Assembly: GCA_024741835.1 (NCBI GenBank)
Contig: JAENRP010000002.1
Location: 372,001-436,000, forward strand
Source of the DNA: Diplocarpon mali
Lineage: Eukaryota > Ascomycota > Leotiomycetes > Helotiales > Drepanopezizaceae
DNA: 64,000 nucleotides
Direction: 5' to 3'
Part shown: positions 38,376 through 49,818 of the stretch, one piece after another
Layout: each line of letters begins with the position of its first letter
Numbering within the stretch: position 1 is the stretch's first letter
Program-made: the position numbers and the translations under genes
The notes under the pieces: model-generated
Told to the model about the DNA's origin: nothing
Database searches by the model: none
The model's input: only the letters and a program-made list of their open reading frames with translations

Positions 38376-39599
38376 TCACAGCTTTGATGCCAACACCTCC
38401 TCAGCGATCTTTCGCGACTTGACCTTTCCGATAATTACCGAGTTGACCACATGGTTGTAGGGGTGTACGGCTAGGCAGATATCCAGACACTCCCGGACTT
38501 TCTCGGTCGTGGGGTCGAACTCCTGAGAGCTGTCAGTCCTCTTTGAATTCTCGACACTGAAAATGATCGGGACTTGAGCCGGCGCAACTTACCGCATACA
38601 TCAACCGCCTTAACCTCTCTGCACTCCTTACAACCAATAAAGCACCTTCCTTCATACGTCCCACCACACTCACCAGCAGATCCTCCTTCACATCCTGGGT
38701 AGACCCTACTAAAGCCGCCAAATAAACCACATCGAAATCCCGAAGATCCAGTGACGGATCTGACGCGGCAGCGTGTTTGAAGCTCATCCCGCTTGCCACG
38801 GGACCCAGCCGCCGGCACAGGGTCTCTGACTCTGCGATCGCGTGCTCTTGTATGTCGATGTTGAGCACCTCTGCGTTCCTCTGGGACGAACATATACAGA
38901 GACTAGTCAGCGGTAAGGGGCCCGATCCGATGAAGGCAAACCTTGTCGTCGGCGGTGCGGAGGCCTGGGAGAGCGAGTGTAGAGCGGAGAGCTCCATGCG
39001 GGTCAAGTCAACATAGTTGCTGTAGTAGGGGAACTGCTCTAGACGGGTTTGCACTGCGTGTGGTGTCAATTTCGGAACCCCGATAGCCAGAGGGCGGCAA
39101 GTAGGAAAGCGAGTAAGCTGTGCAGACCTTCTTTTTCAGTAGAGGATTCGTCTCCAGAGATAAGGTTTGCCCAGTGGGACTCTAGATGGCCTTCGGCAGT
39201 GCCACAGCGCTCGTGCAGCGAGGTGAGGATGTCGTCGATGCGGGGATCGGACAGGACCTGCAAGCTATCAGAGCCAGAAATTTGAGGACGAGCCAGTGAT
39301 TGGAGCGTTACTGTTGTCGTCACAGCCTCGCTGATGGTCTTGATGCTGAGCCCAACCAGTCTTCCAAACAGCCCGTTGACGACCTCGCTAGGTCTGAGAT
39401 CTAAGTCTTTTGGCGAGAGCTGAGAGTGGATTTCCAAGACTTGCAATGTCAAGCTCTCGGCCTCCCGAGCAGCACACGAAAGAGCACTCGTCATTGTCGT
39501 GGAACTCGAGGATCTGAATGCGGCCCCCGATATATCTTGCGGTTCAGCTCTTGACTTGCTTCTACAGGCTTGCAGCAAATTGGAGATTAAAAATGCCAT
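38376..39599 (-). CDS. Nicotianamine synthase-like SAM-dependent enzyme
   Basis: Proposed exons: 39599-39312, 39257-39128, 39053-38593 and 38522-38376. The intron at 39311-39258 is exactly 54 nt and stop-free, so it could be retained. Spliced, the product is 341 aa, or 306 aa if translation starts at the second in-frame ATG (39494, MTSALSCAAREAE), which fits the family better. The later introns (74 and 70 nt) restore EKE-VQTRLEQFPYYSNYVDL and LMYA-EFDPTTEKVREC. Family features are the PYYxNYVDLTRxE motif, the SAM-binding FIGSGPLPLTS, DVVYLAALVG, LVVRSAERLR and the C-terminal HPYNHVVNSVII. Nicotianamine synthases join aminocarboxypropyl groups from SAM into metal-chelating amino acids. The fungal product may be nicotianamine or a related metallophore, which cannot be told from sequence. 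Confidence 0.85.
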
Positions 39600-39644
39600 G
39601 ACTTCTAGGATATCAGATACAGCTTTTAGATGATATCTCGAAGT

Positions 39645-39647
<3 letters not shown>

Positions 39648-39702
<55 letters not shown>

Positions 39703-39730
39703 CAGAGAGAGAAAGAGAGAAAGAGAGAGG
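39648..39730. repeat. (GA)n/(CT)n microsatellite
   Basis: About 80 bp of nearly pure GA dinucleotides with a few interruptions (AAAG, GACA). It sits 49 bp upstream of the first ATG of the nicotianamine synthase-like gene. On the coding strand it is a CT tract, common in fungal 5' leaders and promoters. It also produces spurious Leu-Ser frames on the minus strand. Confidence 0.95.
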
Positions 39731-41583
39731 AGTGAATCGAGTGATTGGAAGAATGTCTGGGATGCACGGAAGGGTGAAGGAGTGAAGTCACCAAACAGGT
39801 ACGATACTGGGATGAAGTGGATGCGGCAAAAAAGGAGAAGAAGAAAAAGAACAAAAAAAGAGTCTGGAAGGAAGAACCAGAATACCGCTAGGCTGTACGT
39901 AAGGGTAAGTGGGGTGGAGAACACGCATGCCAGGTGAGTGAAGAAAACATAGGAATCTCCTTGCATATGCAACCGCAGGGAATGTGTCAGCTGCTCTTTG
40001 GCTACTCTTTTGTGGTCCTGTTCAACGGGAGTTGTCACATCTTCGCGGCGACATGGTTGCTCAAAGTCTTGCGGCGTCACATCCCCCCCAGGGATTGCCG
40101 CCCCGGGGAGAAGGAGATGAAATACCCTTCTCGAATATCTGGACGTGGGTGGGCTCACAGGAGATTTAAGAAAGGGGTTGCTTTCCTCGAGGGTGGTCTG
40201 AAGTGTCGGCTAGTACAGACGGGATTGGTAAGTATAGTAAAATCGTGTTGTAAGGATCCAATAAATACAAGGATATCCTATTCAAATCCTCATTCGTCCG
40301 GGACCAAGTCTCCCCTCCCTTGACGAAGATATTCCCGCTATTAAAATTACGTTTAGAATCTCAAGTATGGACAAGGATTTGTTATGTAAGAGATACTTGA
40401 AATTTGCCACACGTGATATCATTTTAAGAAAATCATGCACTCTACTGTAGCAATACACATCTAGTGTAAGCTATCATAACCCTTCTCCTAACGCTCATAA
40501 AACAAGCTCGGCCTACCCCTAATGTCACCTCTCCTTCTTCTCATACAAGGTCGCCGAGTCGAACAGTGAAAGTGGTAGTGGTAGTGTAAACGCCTCTTTT
40601 TGCAGCTTTCCCGCGGTGCGTGCGAGAGCCAAGCTGACCAATTTGTCTACAGGCTTTTTCATAGTCGATTCACCGGATATGATACCGGATATCCGAGTTG
40701 CTTGTTTTAGTTTAGCAACGGATTGTTCGCAAAATTCAAGATGAAATCATGTTATCCAATGTGGGGTGCTCCTTGACCGGACACTACGGGGTGCCCTTTT
40801 CGGAATTAAACTTTCTTTCGGGTGTGCAGAGGTGGAGAGCATCCCACTAATAATCTGGTTCCCCGAAGTGCCGAAACAGCTTTCTGGCGCGATAGCCACG
40901 TCTCGCTGGGCTTGCGGCGGTCGGAAGATAATTGGAGGTTTTCATCACATGTTAGAGACGATGTGAGTCATGTGGATGTTTAAAAGGAGACCATCCCCCC
41001 GGCGGGATTGGCGGCGAGGGGAGAAAACCGGGATGTATTTCCAGAAGCGATGGGACCCATCGAGGTCTCATACTCCGTTGTCCCCGCGGTTTTAGGACGA
41101 TGCGCCATAAGGGGCTATGTCAACATTGGGTTCGGCTAGGCTTGACGTCGTTTGTTGACAACCTGGGAGAACATGGAACGCGATTCTGCGTAGAGACATA
41201 AACAAAGTCGGTTTCATATAAGGAGAGGATGTCGGTACAAGAATTAACAATAACGCTAGAGGACCAGGCAAGTATTTCACGATGCTTTCCTCTCTGTGTA
41301 GAATGGCATTAACACATGGAAATATCGATGGCACAAAACGGCATGTTCCGTTTCAAGAGCATTGTGATAATTTCACTGGCGCTCAGAGCTCTCAGATTAC
41401 AGCCTCTCAGACCTGTCCCTTCTCTGCGCTCCCATATCGTGAGTCTCTAGGAGCGCGAATCAAGCATCGCTCTCAATATTCTCCGTCTCCCCGCTCTCAA
41501 GATCCCCACGCTGTTCTTCGCTCGAACGGTCCTGCTCCTCTGGCTCCTGGAAGTTCTGAACAGCTTTAGGGGAAATCTTCTTT
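39731..41583. other. Intergenic region (1.85 kb)
   Basis: This is upstream of the nicotianamine synthase-like gene and downstream of the Myb-like gene, both on the minus strand. No conserved coding frame is visible. The inner part (about 40,340-41,300) has only short frames. Confidence 0.4.
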
Positions 41584-41964
41584 CTACTCGTTCTTCAGAG
41601 GTCGCTCTACCTCGATCCTACCATCATCTTCCCACTCGGTACTCTCCACATTCTGGCAGGCACGCTTGGCTTCGGCTGCTCCGGCATCGACCTTGGTGAT
41701 TGCAGGCTTCGGTTTGTCGGTTTTCTTTTCTCTTGATTTTACAAGCACCTCGTCTTCTCCGTCCCCGATGCTGTCGCGCTCTTCATTCTTGCTCTCGTCC
41801 AGTTTCTTCTTGTATCTAGACCATCTCTTCCTCGCAGCGTCGCGCTTGATGCCCATGTCCGCGGCGAGCTTGACGTAGTCGAGCTTGAAATCTGCGTCGA
41901 GCTGGAGGATGACGGCGCGGAGGAGTGCCTCGTTGCGATCTTCTCTGCCTGCCTCGGTTGTCAT
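41584..41964 (-). CDS. Small Myb/SANT-like putative DNA-binding protein (126 aa)
   Basis: Single exon, MTTEAGREDRNEALLRAVI at the start. Residues 8-55 form three helices of a Myb/SANT-like fold (LLRAVILQL; DYVKLAADMG; AARKRWSRYKKKL). This layout is common in small fungal proteins, where a one-repeat Myb-like domain with MGIKxDAARKRWSR is followed by a charged, disordered tail. Here the tail is Lys/Glu/Asp-rich with no further domain. It is probably nuclear, with an unknown target. There are no introns and the ATG is unambiguous. Confidence 0.75.
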   Translation of the reverse strand: MTTEAGREDRNEALLRAVILQLDADFKLDYVKLAADMGIKRDAARKRWSRYKKKLDESKNEERDSIGDGEDEVLVKSREKKTDKPKPAITKVDAGAAEAKRACQNVESTEWEDDGRIEVERPLKNE

Positions 41965-43904
41965 GATGCCTGCGGAGATAGTTGGTAGAATTGACGTCTT
42001 GGTTGGCTGTTGAAGTAGATGGATGGTTTGGAGATCATAGGGATAGGACTGCGGGCTTTATACTTCCCATTTATCCATTGCCCAGGGTTGATTTACTGAA
42101 AGTTGATAGTAGAATCTTCCAGCGGCGTCGAACGAGGCAAGATGTTTCGTACGTTGGCCCTCGTGCTTTTCACACGATGATTTCATTGTTTTCCTGCCTT
42201 CAGTCAAAGCCAGGAACGCTCTGAGGATATTCAGAAGTGTTGCGGGGCATTTAACTCAGATACCTAGATTGCAGCAATGGATGCATCCCTCTCTTTATTC
42301 TTTGAGCTGAAGTTGCCTCTTCGCGAAGTCGACCGTATATTCTGAACTTGCAACATCGGCAAAATGCTAGAATCAGCTGGCCGTCATGACTTTATCCCTA
42401 GTCTCTTACTTTTCCATGTTGTCCTCACCTTGGGATTACTGCTTCTTTAGAGGAATAAGTCGCTGCGCGCCGCTGCTCACTCTAGCTAGGAGAATAGTGA
42501 AAGGTTTTTTCATGGATCTACTGTTAAGGCTACGATGTTAGAGCTGCTTAGTACCAGCGTTGAGGGTTCAACATGATCCTGGGGCCCTGATTGAGCTGCA
42601 GGCAAAGGGTTCACTGGGCCTATGGTAATGCGATTATTATTAACATAAGAGAGAACTACCGTAATTGGTACTACAAGACCGATAGCCTCATCCTCCGGTT
42701 CACTTCTACCTAAGTTTCCCGCGAATAAAAAATATTCAGTCGCGGACACTTGGCTTATCCGGTTTCCTTCGGCAAAACAGCTTATAGTCTCTGCGGCTAC
42801 CTTGATTCCAGGTATCTCCGAATTCCAGTACACTAGATGAACATCCTAGCAGAATACTCACTTACAGCAGAATTGATGATGCCTATTTTAAGGTCCTGAA
42901 CAGGGAAGCAAGTGGCTCGAGTCCACCCGGCCACGAGAGTCGTTGCCAGAAGCCTCCATTACCAAGTCATTCCGCTGGGCATTTTGATTTCATGCCATCA
43001 ATATTATCAATATCCTGCAGAGCCCAATATGAATTTGATTGTCTCGTCCAGAGCATGCGTTGCTACAAGTAGTATGCACTTACCCACAGTAATATTCAGA
43101 TTCAAGGCGGGACGTCTTCCACAATTACAGGTTGTAATTGAGATTCACCTGGGCTAGTTTTAATCACGTGGCATAGGTGCTAAAGAGGTAAGTGACTAGT
43201 GATCAGGAAAGAGAGAAGTATTGGTTACAGAGAGGAAAGTGAGGATAAATAAATGAGCAGTGTCACTGGATGGCCTGGCATTATCATGAGTCCTGTAAAT
43301 GTCTAAAACTTGCTTTGTGACAGTTCATATGAAGCGCCAGGCCCTTGAAAAGTACGCCCAGACAAGTCACTAGCAGGGTGTGTTAGACTCCGATCCAGGT
43401 GATTTGTTAAGCATGCAAGAAAACCATGAGTTTGGCGGCAGGAAAATAAACTCTCCATCCAGGTTGCTGTTTGTTAAGATTGAATATGCCTCCTTAATAT
43501 CAGATTTGCAGCAACAGTGAAAGCGATTTCTACAGAAGTTTCTGCAGGCCGAAAATTCCAAGGAGTATGTCCCTAGAGAAGACCTAACCATCAAAGGGTG
43601 CCAGAATTCCGGTAGAAGCAATTCTTAGGATCTATTGCTTACCAAGAAAAGCGCGCGTGGATCAAAGCCGGGCCAAGACCGGTACGTCTCGTCATGTAGT
43701 CTTACATGCTTTAAAGCGGCGAAACAAAGATCAGTTCAACATCAAAGGGTCTAGTGAGTCAATATATTGGATTGATATTCCGTGTAGTATCCCGAGTGGT
43801 TGAAATGGAATAGACACAGACTAGCACGCTAGTAGCCGAATAAGCGCAGCTGGCGAAATTTGGCTAAGCGCTGGCGATCAACAACCACGGACCACAAGTT
43901 CAAG
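41965..43904. other. Intergenic region with possible decayed coding fragments (1.9 kb)
   Basis: This holds the promoter of the Myb-like gene and, at its right end, the 5' region of YIH1. Minus-strand frames at 42,510-42,833 (107 codons) and 43,370-43,621 (83 codons) have an ordinary amino-acid mix and may be exons or remnants of one gene. I could not join them into a plausible protein and recognise no family. The intervening frame has stops. Confidence 0.35.
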
Positions 43905-44750
43905 ATGAACGAAGACCTCCAGAATGAGATCGAAGCGGTCAACTCCATTTATGGATCGGACTCGCTTCTCCCTGCAGATTCCCACGATGTCTACATCCTA
44001 CGCCTCCATCTTCAGGACACGTCGCTACGACTGCGCTTCCCCTCGGAGTACCCCGACGCTCCGCCAGCTGTGCTGGGCATAGAGAGTTCGGGGGAGCACA
44101 CCCGGAAGGGCGAGGCAGCGAGCGTAGTAGAGGTCTTCCGGGAGACACTGGGCAGAATCTATCAGCCGGGTGAGGTATGTCTGTTCGATGTGATTGAAGA
44201 GGTGAATAGCATCGCACCCGGGGCAACGGACCAGACAACGGAGGATGGTGGGGTAGGGTCGATTCCAGCGTTCGCAGACGCCGAAGAGACAGACGCACAC
44301 ACAGAAGACGCCAGCGCCCGAGCTGAGCAGCCCGTCCGATGGACGCTGTCTGACGTCGTCGTGGAAACGAAATCCGTGTTCGTCGCACGATCCGCGCCTG
44401 TGTCCTCCCCCGATGAAGCACGATCCTACCTGCTGCGTCTCCTCGAGAGTGATAGGAAGGTTCGCTCCGCAACGCATAATATCACTGCCTGGCGCATCAG
44501 GGGCGAGAATGGTGTTGCGTATCAAGACTGCGATGATGATGGAGAAACGGCCGCGGGAGGACGGGTGCTTCACCTAATGCAGCTGATGGATATATGGAAT
44601 GCTATGGTTGTGGTGACGAGATGGTATGGTGGGCATCAGCTGGGGCCGAAGCGGTTCAGTGTTATAAATGCGGTTGCGAGAGATGCTTTTGTCAAAGGTG
44701 GGTTTGTTCCAGAGGAAAATTCGGGAGGGAAGAAGAAAGGGAAGCGGTGA
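43905..44750 (+). CDS. YIH1: YIH1/IMPACT homologue, RWD plus UPF0029 domain (281 aa)
   Basis: A single exon starting MNEDLQNEIEAVNSIYGSD; the open frame extends 15 codons upstream to a TTG, so the ATG at 43905 is the natural start. Residues 1-110 are an RWD domain (YGSDSLLPADSHDVYILRL; LRFPSEYPDAPPAVLGIES). Residues 150-265 are the Impact_N/UPF0029 domain (SVFVARSAPVSS; THNITAWRI; DDDGETAAGGRVLHLMQLM; VVVTRWYGGHQLGPKRF). The tail is Lys-rich. Yih1 competes with Gcn2 for Gcn1 and so dampens eIF2alpha phosphorylation under amino-acid starvation. The linker between domains is Thr/Glu/Ala-rich. Length and order match the family. Confidence 0.93.
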   Translation: MNEDLQNEIEAVNSIYGSDSLLPADSHDVYILRLHLQDTSLRLRFPSEYPDAPPAVLGIESSGEHTRKGEAASVVEVFRETLGRIYQPGEVCLFDVIEEVNSIAPGATDQTTEDGGVGSIPAFADAEETDAHTEDASARAEQPVRWTLSDVVVETKSVFVARSAPVSSPDEARSYLLRLLESDRKVRSATHNITAWRIRGENGVAYQDCDDDGETAAGGRVLHLMQLMDIWNAMVVVTRWYGGHQLGPKRFSVINAVARDAFVKGGFVPEENSGGKKKGKR

Positions 44751-45014
44751 GAAGAGGAGATCCAGGACGGAAGTTCCAGGGAAGTACAAGCACGTAATAT
44801 TCGTGGCGGTGGCATTGGACTAAGAAGAGTCGCAATCCGGCGCACAGAGTGGCCAACATCAATGACAGATGAGAATAGGAATCAGAGCAGCAAAGATGGC
44901 TTGAAACGCTGCACAGGACAGTCATCGTCGCTCTGCAGAAAAGATCAAGACAGGAACCCGAAGGCGGTTAACTCACTGAGCCGCATATTGGAAGCTCTGC
45001 TGGGCATTTTCACT

Positions 45015-47330
45015 CTACAATCTACTCTTCCTCTCAGCGACTTCCATCTTTGCGAACTGGTAGTAAGAACCCAGCGACTGTGGATTCAGCAACGTCCCAT
45101 TAGGCGTAATGATTTTTTTCCAGAGACAATCTGCTTCGTGGGGAGTTCGACTTTCTCCGAGTTGACTGTCATCTGCCTCGTGTCAGCATAGAGGTCGAAA
45201 GTCAAGACCTCACTTGATCTCTATGGATATATCCGGCGTCTCAAAAGCCTATTTCGGTATATGCCTCGCGCTTGATTTCTGGCGGATTCATGTCGTGGAC
45301 AAACACGTCTGCGTGAATTTTTCTCTGGGCCTCATTAACAAGAATAGCATGAGGAGCCACTCGGCCCTTACTGCGGCCTTCTCTGGCCCGCGCAGATACT
45401 ATGGCCAGGACGGAGAATTTCTCTTTGACGATGGGGGAGACCTTTGCGCTGCCAGACTGCAGGCCGCTGGGGTTGAGCACTTCGTCTGCTCGACTGAAGA
45501 AGAACAGGACCTTGGTGAGGAGGTCATGACGAAGCCGCCGCGTGCCCACTCGTTGTCTGGCATCTCGAAGTACGCACCGAAGTAGGTCGATCCGGATGGG
45601 TCGTTCCAGACGTAGACGGGCATGTTGGGAAATGCGGCCGGAGCAGCGAGTTCGCCAGGTTTGCCATGCGGAGGGAGAGAGCCTGGGATGCCTTTGCCGC
45701 CTTCAATCAGGTCGTTACAGACACCGACTGGTGCGCCGAGACAGGGGCCCTGGGTGTCATCGACGTAGACAGGCGTAAAGGGGGTTTTCAGAGTGTCAAT
45801 AAATATGCGATATGCAACGCGCTTGTCGATGACTGACTTATCTGGCCAAATCAGCCAGCCTATTTAGCGTCAGTATCTTGATCAACTGCTTCTGAGAGCC
45901 GAGGAAACTCACAAGATCTGTGCCCCCCAAAAAACCCCCAGATAAGCATGAGCCTGGACTCAACATTGCAAAACCACTCGAACGGCTGATCACTTTATAT
46001 CATCCCGGTGCTCGTCACCATCTTTGAAGCACTGAGACTCGTGAACTCCCTCGGCGCATCACCTCTCTTACACAAACCACTGTGCGCAACCTTGGACTTA
46101 CAACTAGCTTTGTGACCTCGTGCTCACCAACCATCAGCACAAAGGTCTTGATATCAGGCTGAAATGGACTCCCGTCCTAGAGAGTCGCTCGCTCGCTCCC
46201 AAGGAAATTCATGAGCGAACTCAATTTCATGATCCAGCCGGTTGCAGTGTATTGCGGCGCCACGCTCTCCGAATCTACTCCCTGTGCAGCTTTCCTTCTC
46301 GGCAGATGAGAGGATACGACCACCGGCGGACTATACGATACACTTTGGGGTTCCCGTCGTCCTGAAGAGTATGCTATGAAGGAGGGGGCGTGAAAAGCTT
46401 TCGGCTCGAAATCTCGCACCCGTGATAGGGCCTTTGGAAAATATGGAGCGAGTATCTGCGTCCTGGAGACTTTGTTGATGTCGACTAGGTCTGAAAACAG
46501 AGGCATGGAAACCATGCCCCGAAATTCAACTACATCTTCAATCCATCCACCATGTGGAGCATCCTGCCATGGAGGTCTGCTCTCTTGCTATTGGAGACAG
46601 GAAAATCGTCGATAAATATGCACTACAACCATCAGCCAGCGTCACAAGCAGGAATCGCCTTCACGAACCTTTGGTGTGACTTGTAGCGCCCTCTGGAGTC
46701 CGCTCTGCACACCCATATCCGCCGAGCTACTACCCAAGAGCCCACTCAGCGTCGTAGCAGCTAGGTAGATCTTCAGCGTATCCACAGAATTGCTCGCCAC
46801 AACCACAACCAGATCCTGCTTACCCACCATACGAGCTCTCATCGTACTCGCCAGGACTCTGACACCTCGTCTCAGCCGTCCTCAGAGGACATCCCCGACC
46901 TGCGTACAAGCCTCTCTGATCTCCATCACGGCCGACTTTCTCATCTTCCTGACCAACCTTCCCTCGCACCGCAGGTGACGTCCCTGGTACGCGTGAGTAG
47001 AGCAGGTTCTCGGCAAAGCTCAAATGCACGCCCTCGAACCAGATTGGGACTGATTCTATCCGGGTTGACTCATCAACGGCTGTTTTATAGGTGCTGCATG
47101 CATAACGTCCAGAAAATGGAGAGCTTGCTCCTAGAACCGAGCTCGCGTCGTGATGGACTAATAGTACAACTCCCAGAAGGTCTCCAATCGCTGATCGGTA
47201 AGCACTGAAGCGAATGGTGATTAGACCTCGAGAACCGTATGCATCTCCACAGGTTCATCTCCGTAATTTCGGGATCTGCGTGCTCCCCGAGCTTTCTCGG
47301 TATGTCTATGGGGTGAGTCCATGGCTTCAA
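45015..47330 (-). pseudogene. Acetoacetyl-CoA synthetase pseudogene (full length, multiply disrupted)
   Basis: Collinear fragments of the ANL-family enzyme acetoacetyl-CoA synthetase run from about 47,330 to a stop at 45,015, changing frame repeatedly. In order: IPRKLGEHADPEITEMN; IWFEGVHLSFAENLLYSR; VVVVASNSVDTLKIYLAATT; SSSADMGVQSGL; QYTATGWIM; DGSPFQPD; SKMVTSTGMI; SDQPFEWF; TPVYVDDTQGPCLGAPVGV; VWNDPSGSTYFGAYF; FSRADEVLNPSG; NSEKVELPTKQIVSGKK; ITPNGTLLNPQSLGSYYQF. Lesions I can place are an in-frame TAG at 46179-46177, a TAA at 45997-45995, a frame change near 45,520 (between GGFVMT and LTKVLFFF) and one at the A-run at about 45,112-45,118. The normal enzyme activates acetoacetate for sterol and leucine-derived carbon metabolism. 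Several lesions together rule out a single sequencing error. Confidence 0.88.
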
Positions 47331-47908
47331 CTGCAGACGGCTCGACAGCAAGCGCTACCGATTACACTTGTATGAATAGGAGAATATAGAAACACCACTG
47401 AATCCATGGCATAGAATTCCCTGCAAATGGACATACGAAAAACGGGGGATAGACAGCCCCCACCTAGGCAATAGCTGCCGCCTGGCCCCGAGAGGTGAAA
47501 TGTGAGCAGGGAAGACGTTAACCGCAGAGGAGAAGGAAAAACACACAGAATAGGTGACCAAGCGGAAGAGGCGTTGCGGCAGAAGATAATAGAGACCGGC
47601 AACGCGACGATAACGTATTGTTAGAAGAAGAAAATCCGCTCAACACCAGATTCAGGGTTCACATTTTCGCCCTCTCTGCAGTGACCGAGAATCATCAGGA
47701 CGTTTGTAAGCCAGACTAAAGAACATGTCCCATCTCTGACTGCACCAGTTCCCAGATTCCAGATCCACCCGCTCACGTACTATCATTCGTAATCGAACAA
47801 ACGCTAGCTACTCATGCAAACACCTGCCCCAGAACTCCCACCTACCATATTTTGCCTTTACCGAAACGCCGCACGATACTATCTACGCCAGAAATGCAAT
47901 GCCCGTCA
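47331..47908. other. Intergenic region (578 bp)
   Basis: This sits between the AACS pseudogene and the 3' end of CDC16, both on the minus strand. Residual promoter sequence of the former AACS gene and the CDC16 terminator should lie here. No conserved frame is visible. Confidence 0.4.
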
Positions 47909-49818
47909 TCAATCATCATCGCTCAGGTCCATCAGGCTCCCGTTACCGTCTATGCCCATACCACTGCTTCGCCTGGGGCCGAATTTCCCTTTCCCTTTGT
48001 CGGTTTTACGAGCGAAGAAGTTGGCAGCCTCCGCTTTCTTTTGCGCCAGCCCTCTCTCAAATTCGTCGTCTTCTTCGAAATCCTCGGCTCCGTTCGTACC
48101 CCCACCAGCAGTCTCTTCCAGTGCCTTGTTCAGCAGTTCCGTTGCAATGGCATCTTGCGGCGAGATTGCTAAGGCCTCATGGAATACCAGCACTGCATCG
48201 AATGGTCGTCTCTGTTCCATCAGGACTAAGCCCTTGGCGCAAAAAACTGTAGGATCCTTGCCTCCGAGTCTCAAAACCTCATCGAATTCCGCAAATGCCA
48301 AGTCCCACTGCTGCAGCCTCCGATATGTATGGCCGAGATTCGATCGAGTTGAAATCCAAGCCGAGGGGTCGCTGTCAATTTCATCTGCAATCTTGAGTGC
48401 TCGGTTGAAAATTCCCACCGCCTCCGGAAGACGTCCTTGGTGGTAGAAAACCACGCCCATCTCATTCAAGAGCAGAGGATCCGTAGTACAAAGGCCATAC
48501 GCAGTTTTCAAGAACTCATCCGCCAGCGTCATGTTATTCAGCATGTGGTTCTGCATGCCCAAGAACAACTGTGGAAGATGTGTGCCCATGAAAAGACGAG
48601 CGGCCGTCGAATAAGCAGAGATCGCCTGATCGTGCTCGCCTTCTGCAGCAAAGGTATGAGCAAATCCTATCCATGCCGGCCCGAAATGTGGATCCATCAT
48701 GCTGGCTTTGCTGAAATAGCGTCGGGCTTCTGCAACCTTATTGGCCGCGAGATAGTAAACTCCAACAGCCAGCCATGTACAAGGCTCTTCAGGATGATTG
48801 TCGGCCAGATCGTGAGATATCAGGAACAGCGCATTTTTCAGTTGGAGTTCGTACAAACACGCCAGGTGGACAGGATATATGTTGAAGTTGTACTTGTCGT
48901 CTTGTAAAATTGAATTCGTTATCGTCAATGCGTCTTTGAATCGGCACTGGGTAAAAAGCAGGTCGGCTTTCGAAAGAAGTAGATCCGGGTTGTTGGCAAG
49001 GTTGTAATGCGTAGAAAGGGTCTCAGTTGCCGTCGAGAATGCTGTGGGATTTTTGTATTTCGACAGACGAGTGGTATAGAGCATCTTCGTGAACTCAGCG
49101 GCTTCTTGCGAGGAAGAGGGGTCATCAACGACAGAAATAGCATCAAAGTCCAAGGAGTCCAAAAATTGCCATTCTTCATCTGGTGACATCAAACAATTTT
49201 TCATCAATTGCTCAAAGGCTTCGAAGCACTGAACGTCGATCCGGACAGCATCTTTGTAGCACTCCTTTGCGCGGTCAAAAGCATTTTGTTTTGCGTAGCA
49301 GAGTCCTCTGAGAAAGCACATTGCCGCTTCGAATCGTACATTTGCTGCGTCATCCTGAGAAACTTCCTCTTTCCTGTCGTGTCTGTCCGTTCTTCCCAAG
49401 GCCTTGGACCCTGCTCTAGTGTGACCATTTGTGTGTTGTATCTTGCGCCGGCTCTTACCCACGGTTGTGATGAGATGCATAGGGTTCTTCTCCCCCAGGA
49501 CATTGAGGGCCTCTTCAAAACGATTTTGCTTAATCAGACAGTGCCCAGCAAGGTAACGACAAGATGGATTTCGAGTTATGAGGTCCTGCTTTGAGAGGAA
49601 GCTTTGGGCTCGAGTGTAGTTGCCCGTCGAGAAATGGACCTGGGCAAGCCAGAAAGCGTCTTTGTCATTTTCTGCAGAACTCAGCAAGTGCATCCATTTT
49701 GAATGGATCTGGGAACAATACGAGTCAAAGCTAGGAGTTTGTCTCCGATGAAAATAGCCGAGTCGTACTGGTGTTTATTGAGGGCATCCTGGCGCCAGTC
49801 CCGCAAGAACTTCTCCAT
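47909..49818 (-). CDS. CDC16: Anaphase-promoting complex subunit CDC16/Cut9 (APC6), TPR protein (619 aa)
   Basis: Exon 1 is 49818-49722, a 50-nt intron follows (49721-49672, donor GTATTG, acceptor TGCAG), and exon 2 is 49671-47909. The join gives QYDSAIFIGDKLLALT-QNDKDAFWLAQV, the diagnostic N-terminus of the family. The rest is a chain of TPR repeats (for example VYYLAANKVAEARRYFSKAS, AEGEHDQAISAYSTAARLF and MGVVFYHQGRLPEAVGIF). A low-complexity loop (RKIQHTNGHTRAGSK) lies near residue 115 and an acidic tail ends LMDLSDDD. As part of the APC/C ubiquitin ligase, it scaffolds degradation of securin and mitotic cyclins. The ATG at 49818 gives the conserved MEKFLRDWRQDALNKH start. It is divergent from YJU2. 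Confidence 0.95.

Noticed and set aside
39613..40158. Long Leu/Ser-rich frames on the minus strand near 39.6-40.2 kb
   Set aside because: They are produced by the (GA)n microsatellite, which is open in several frames. No conserved residues lie outside the repeat.
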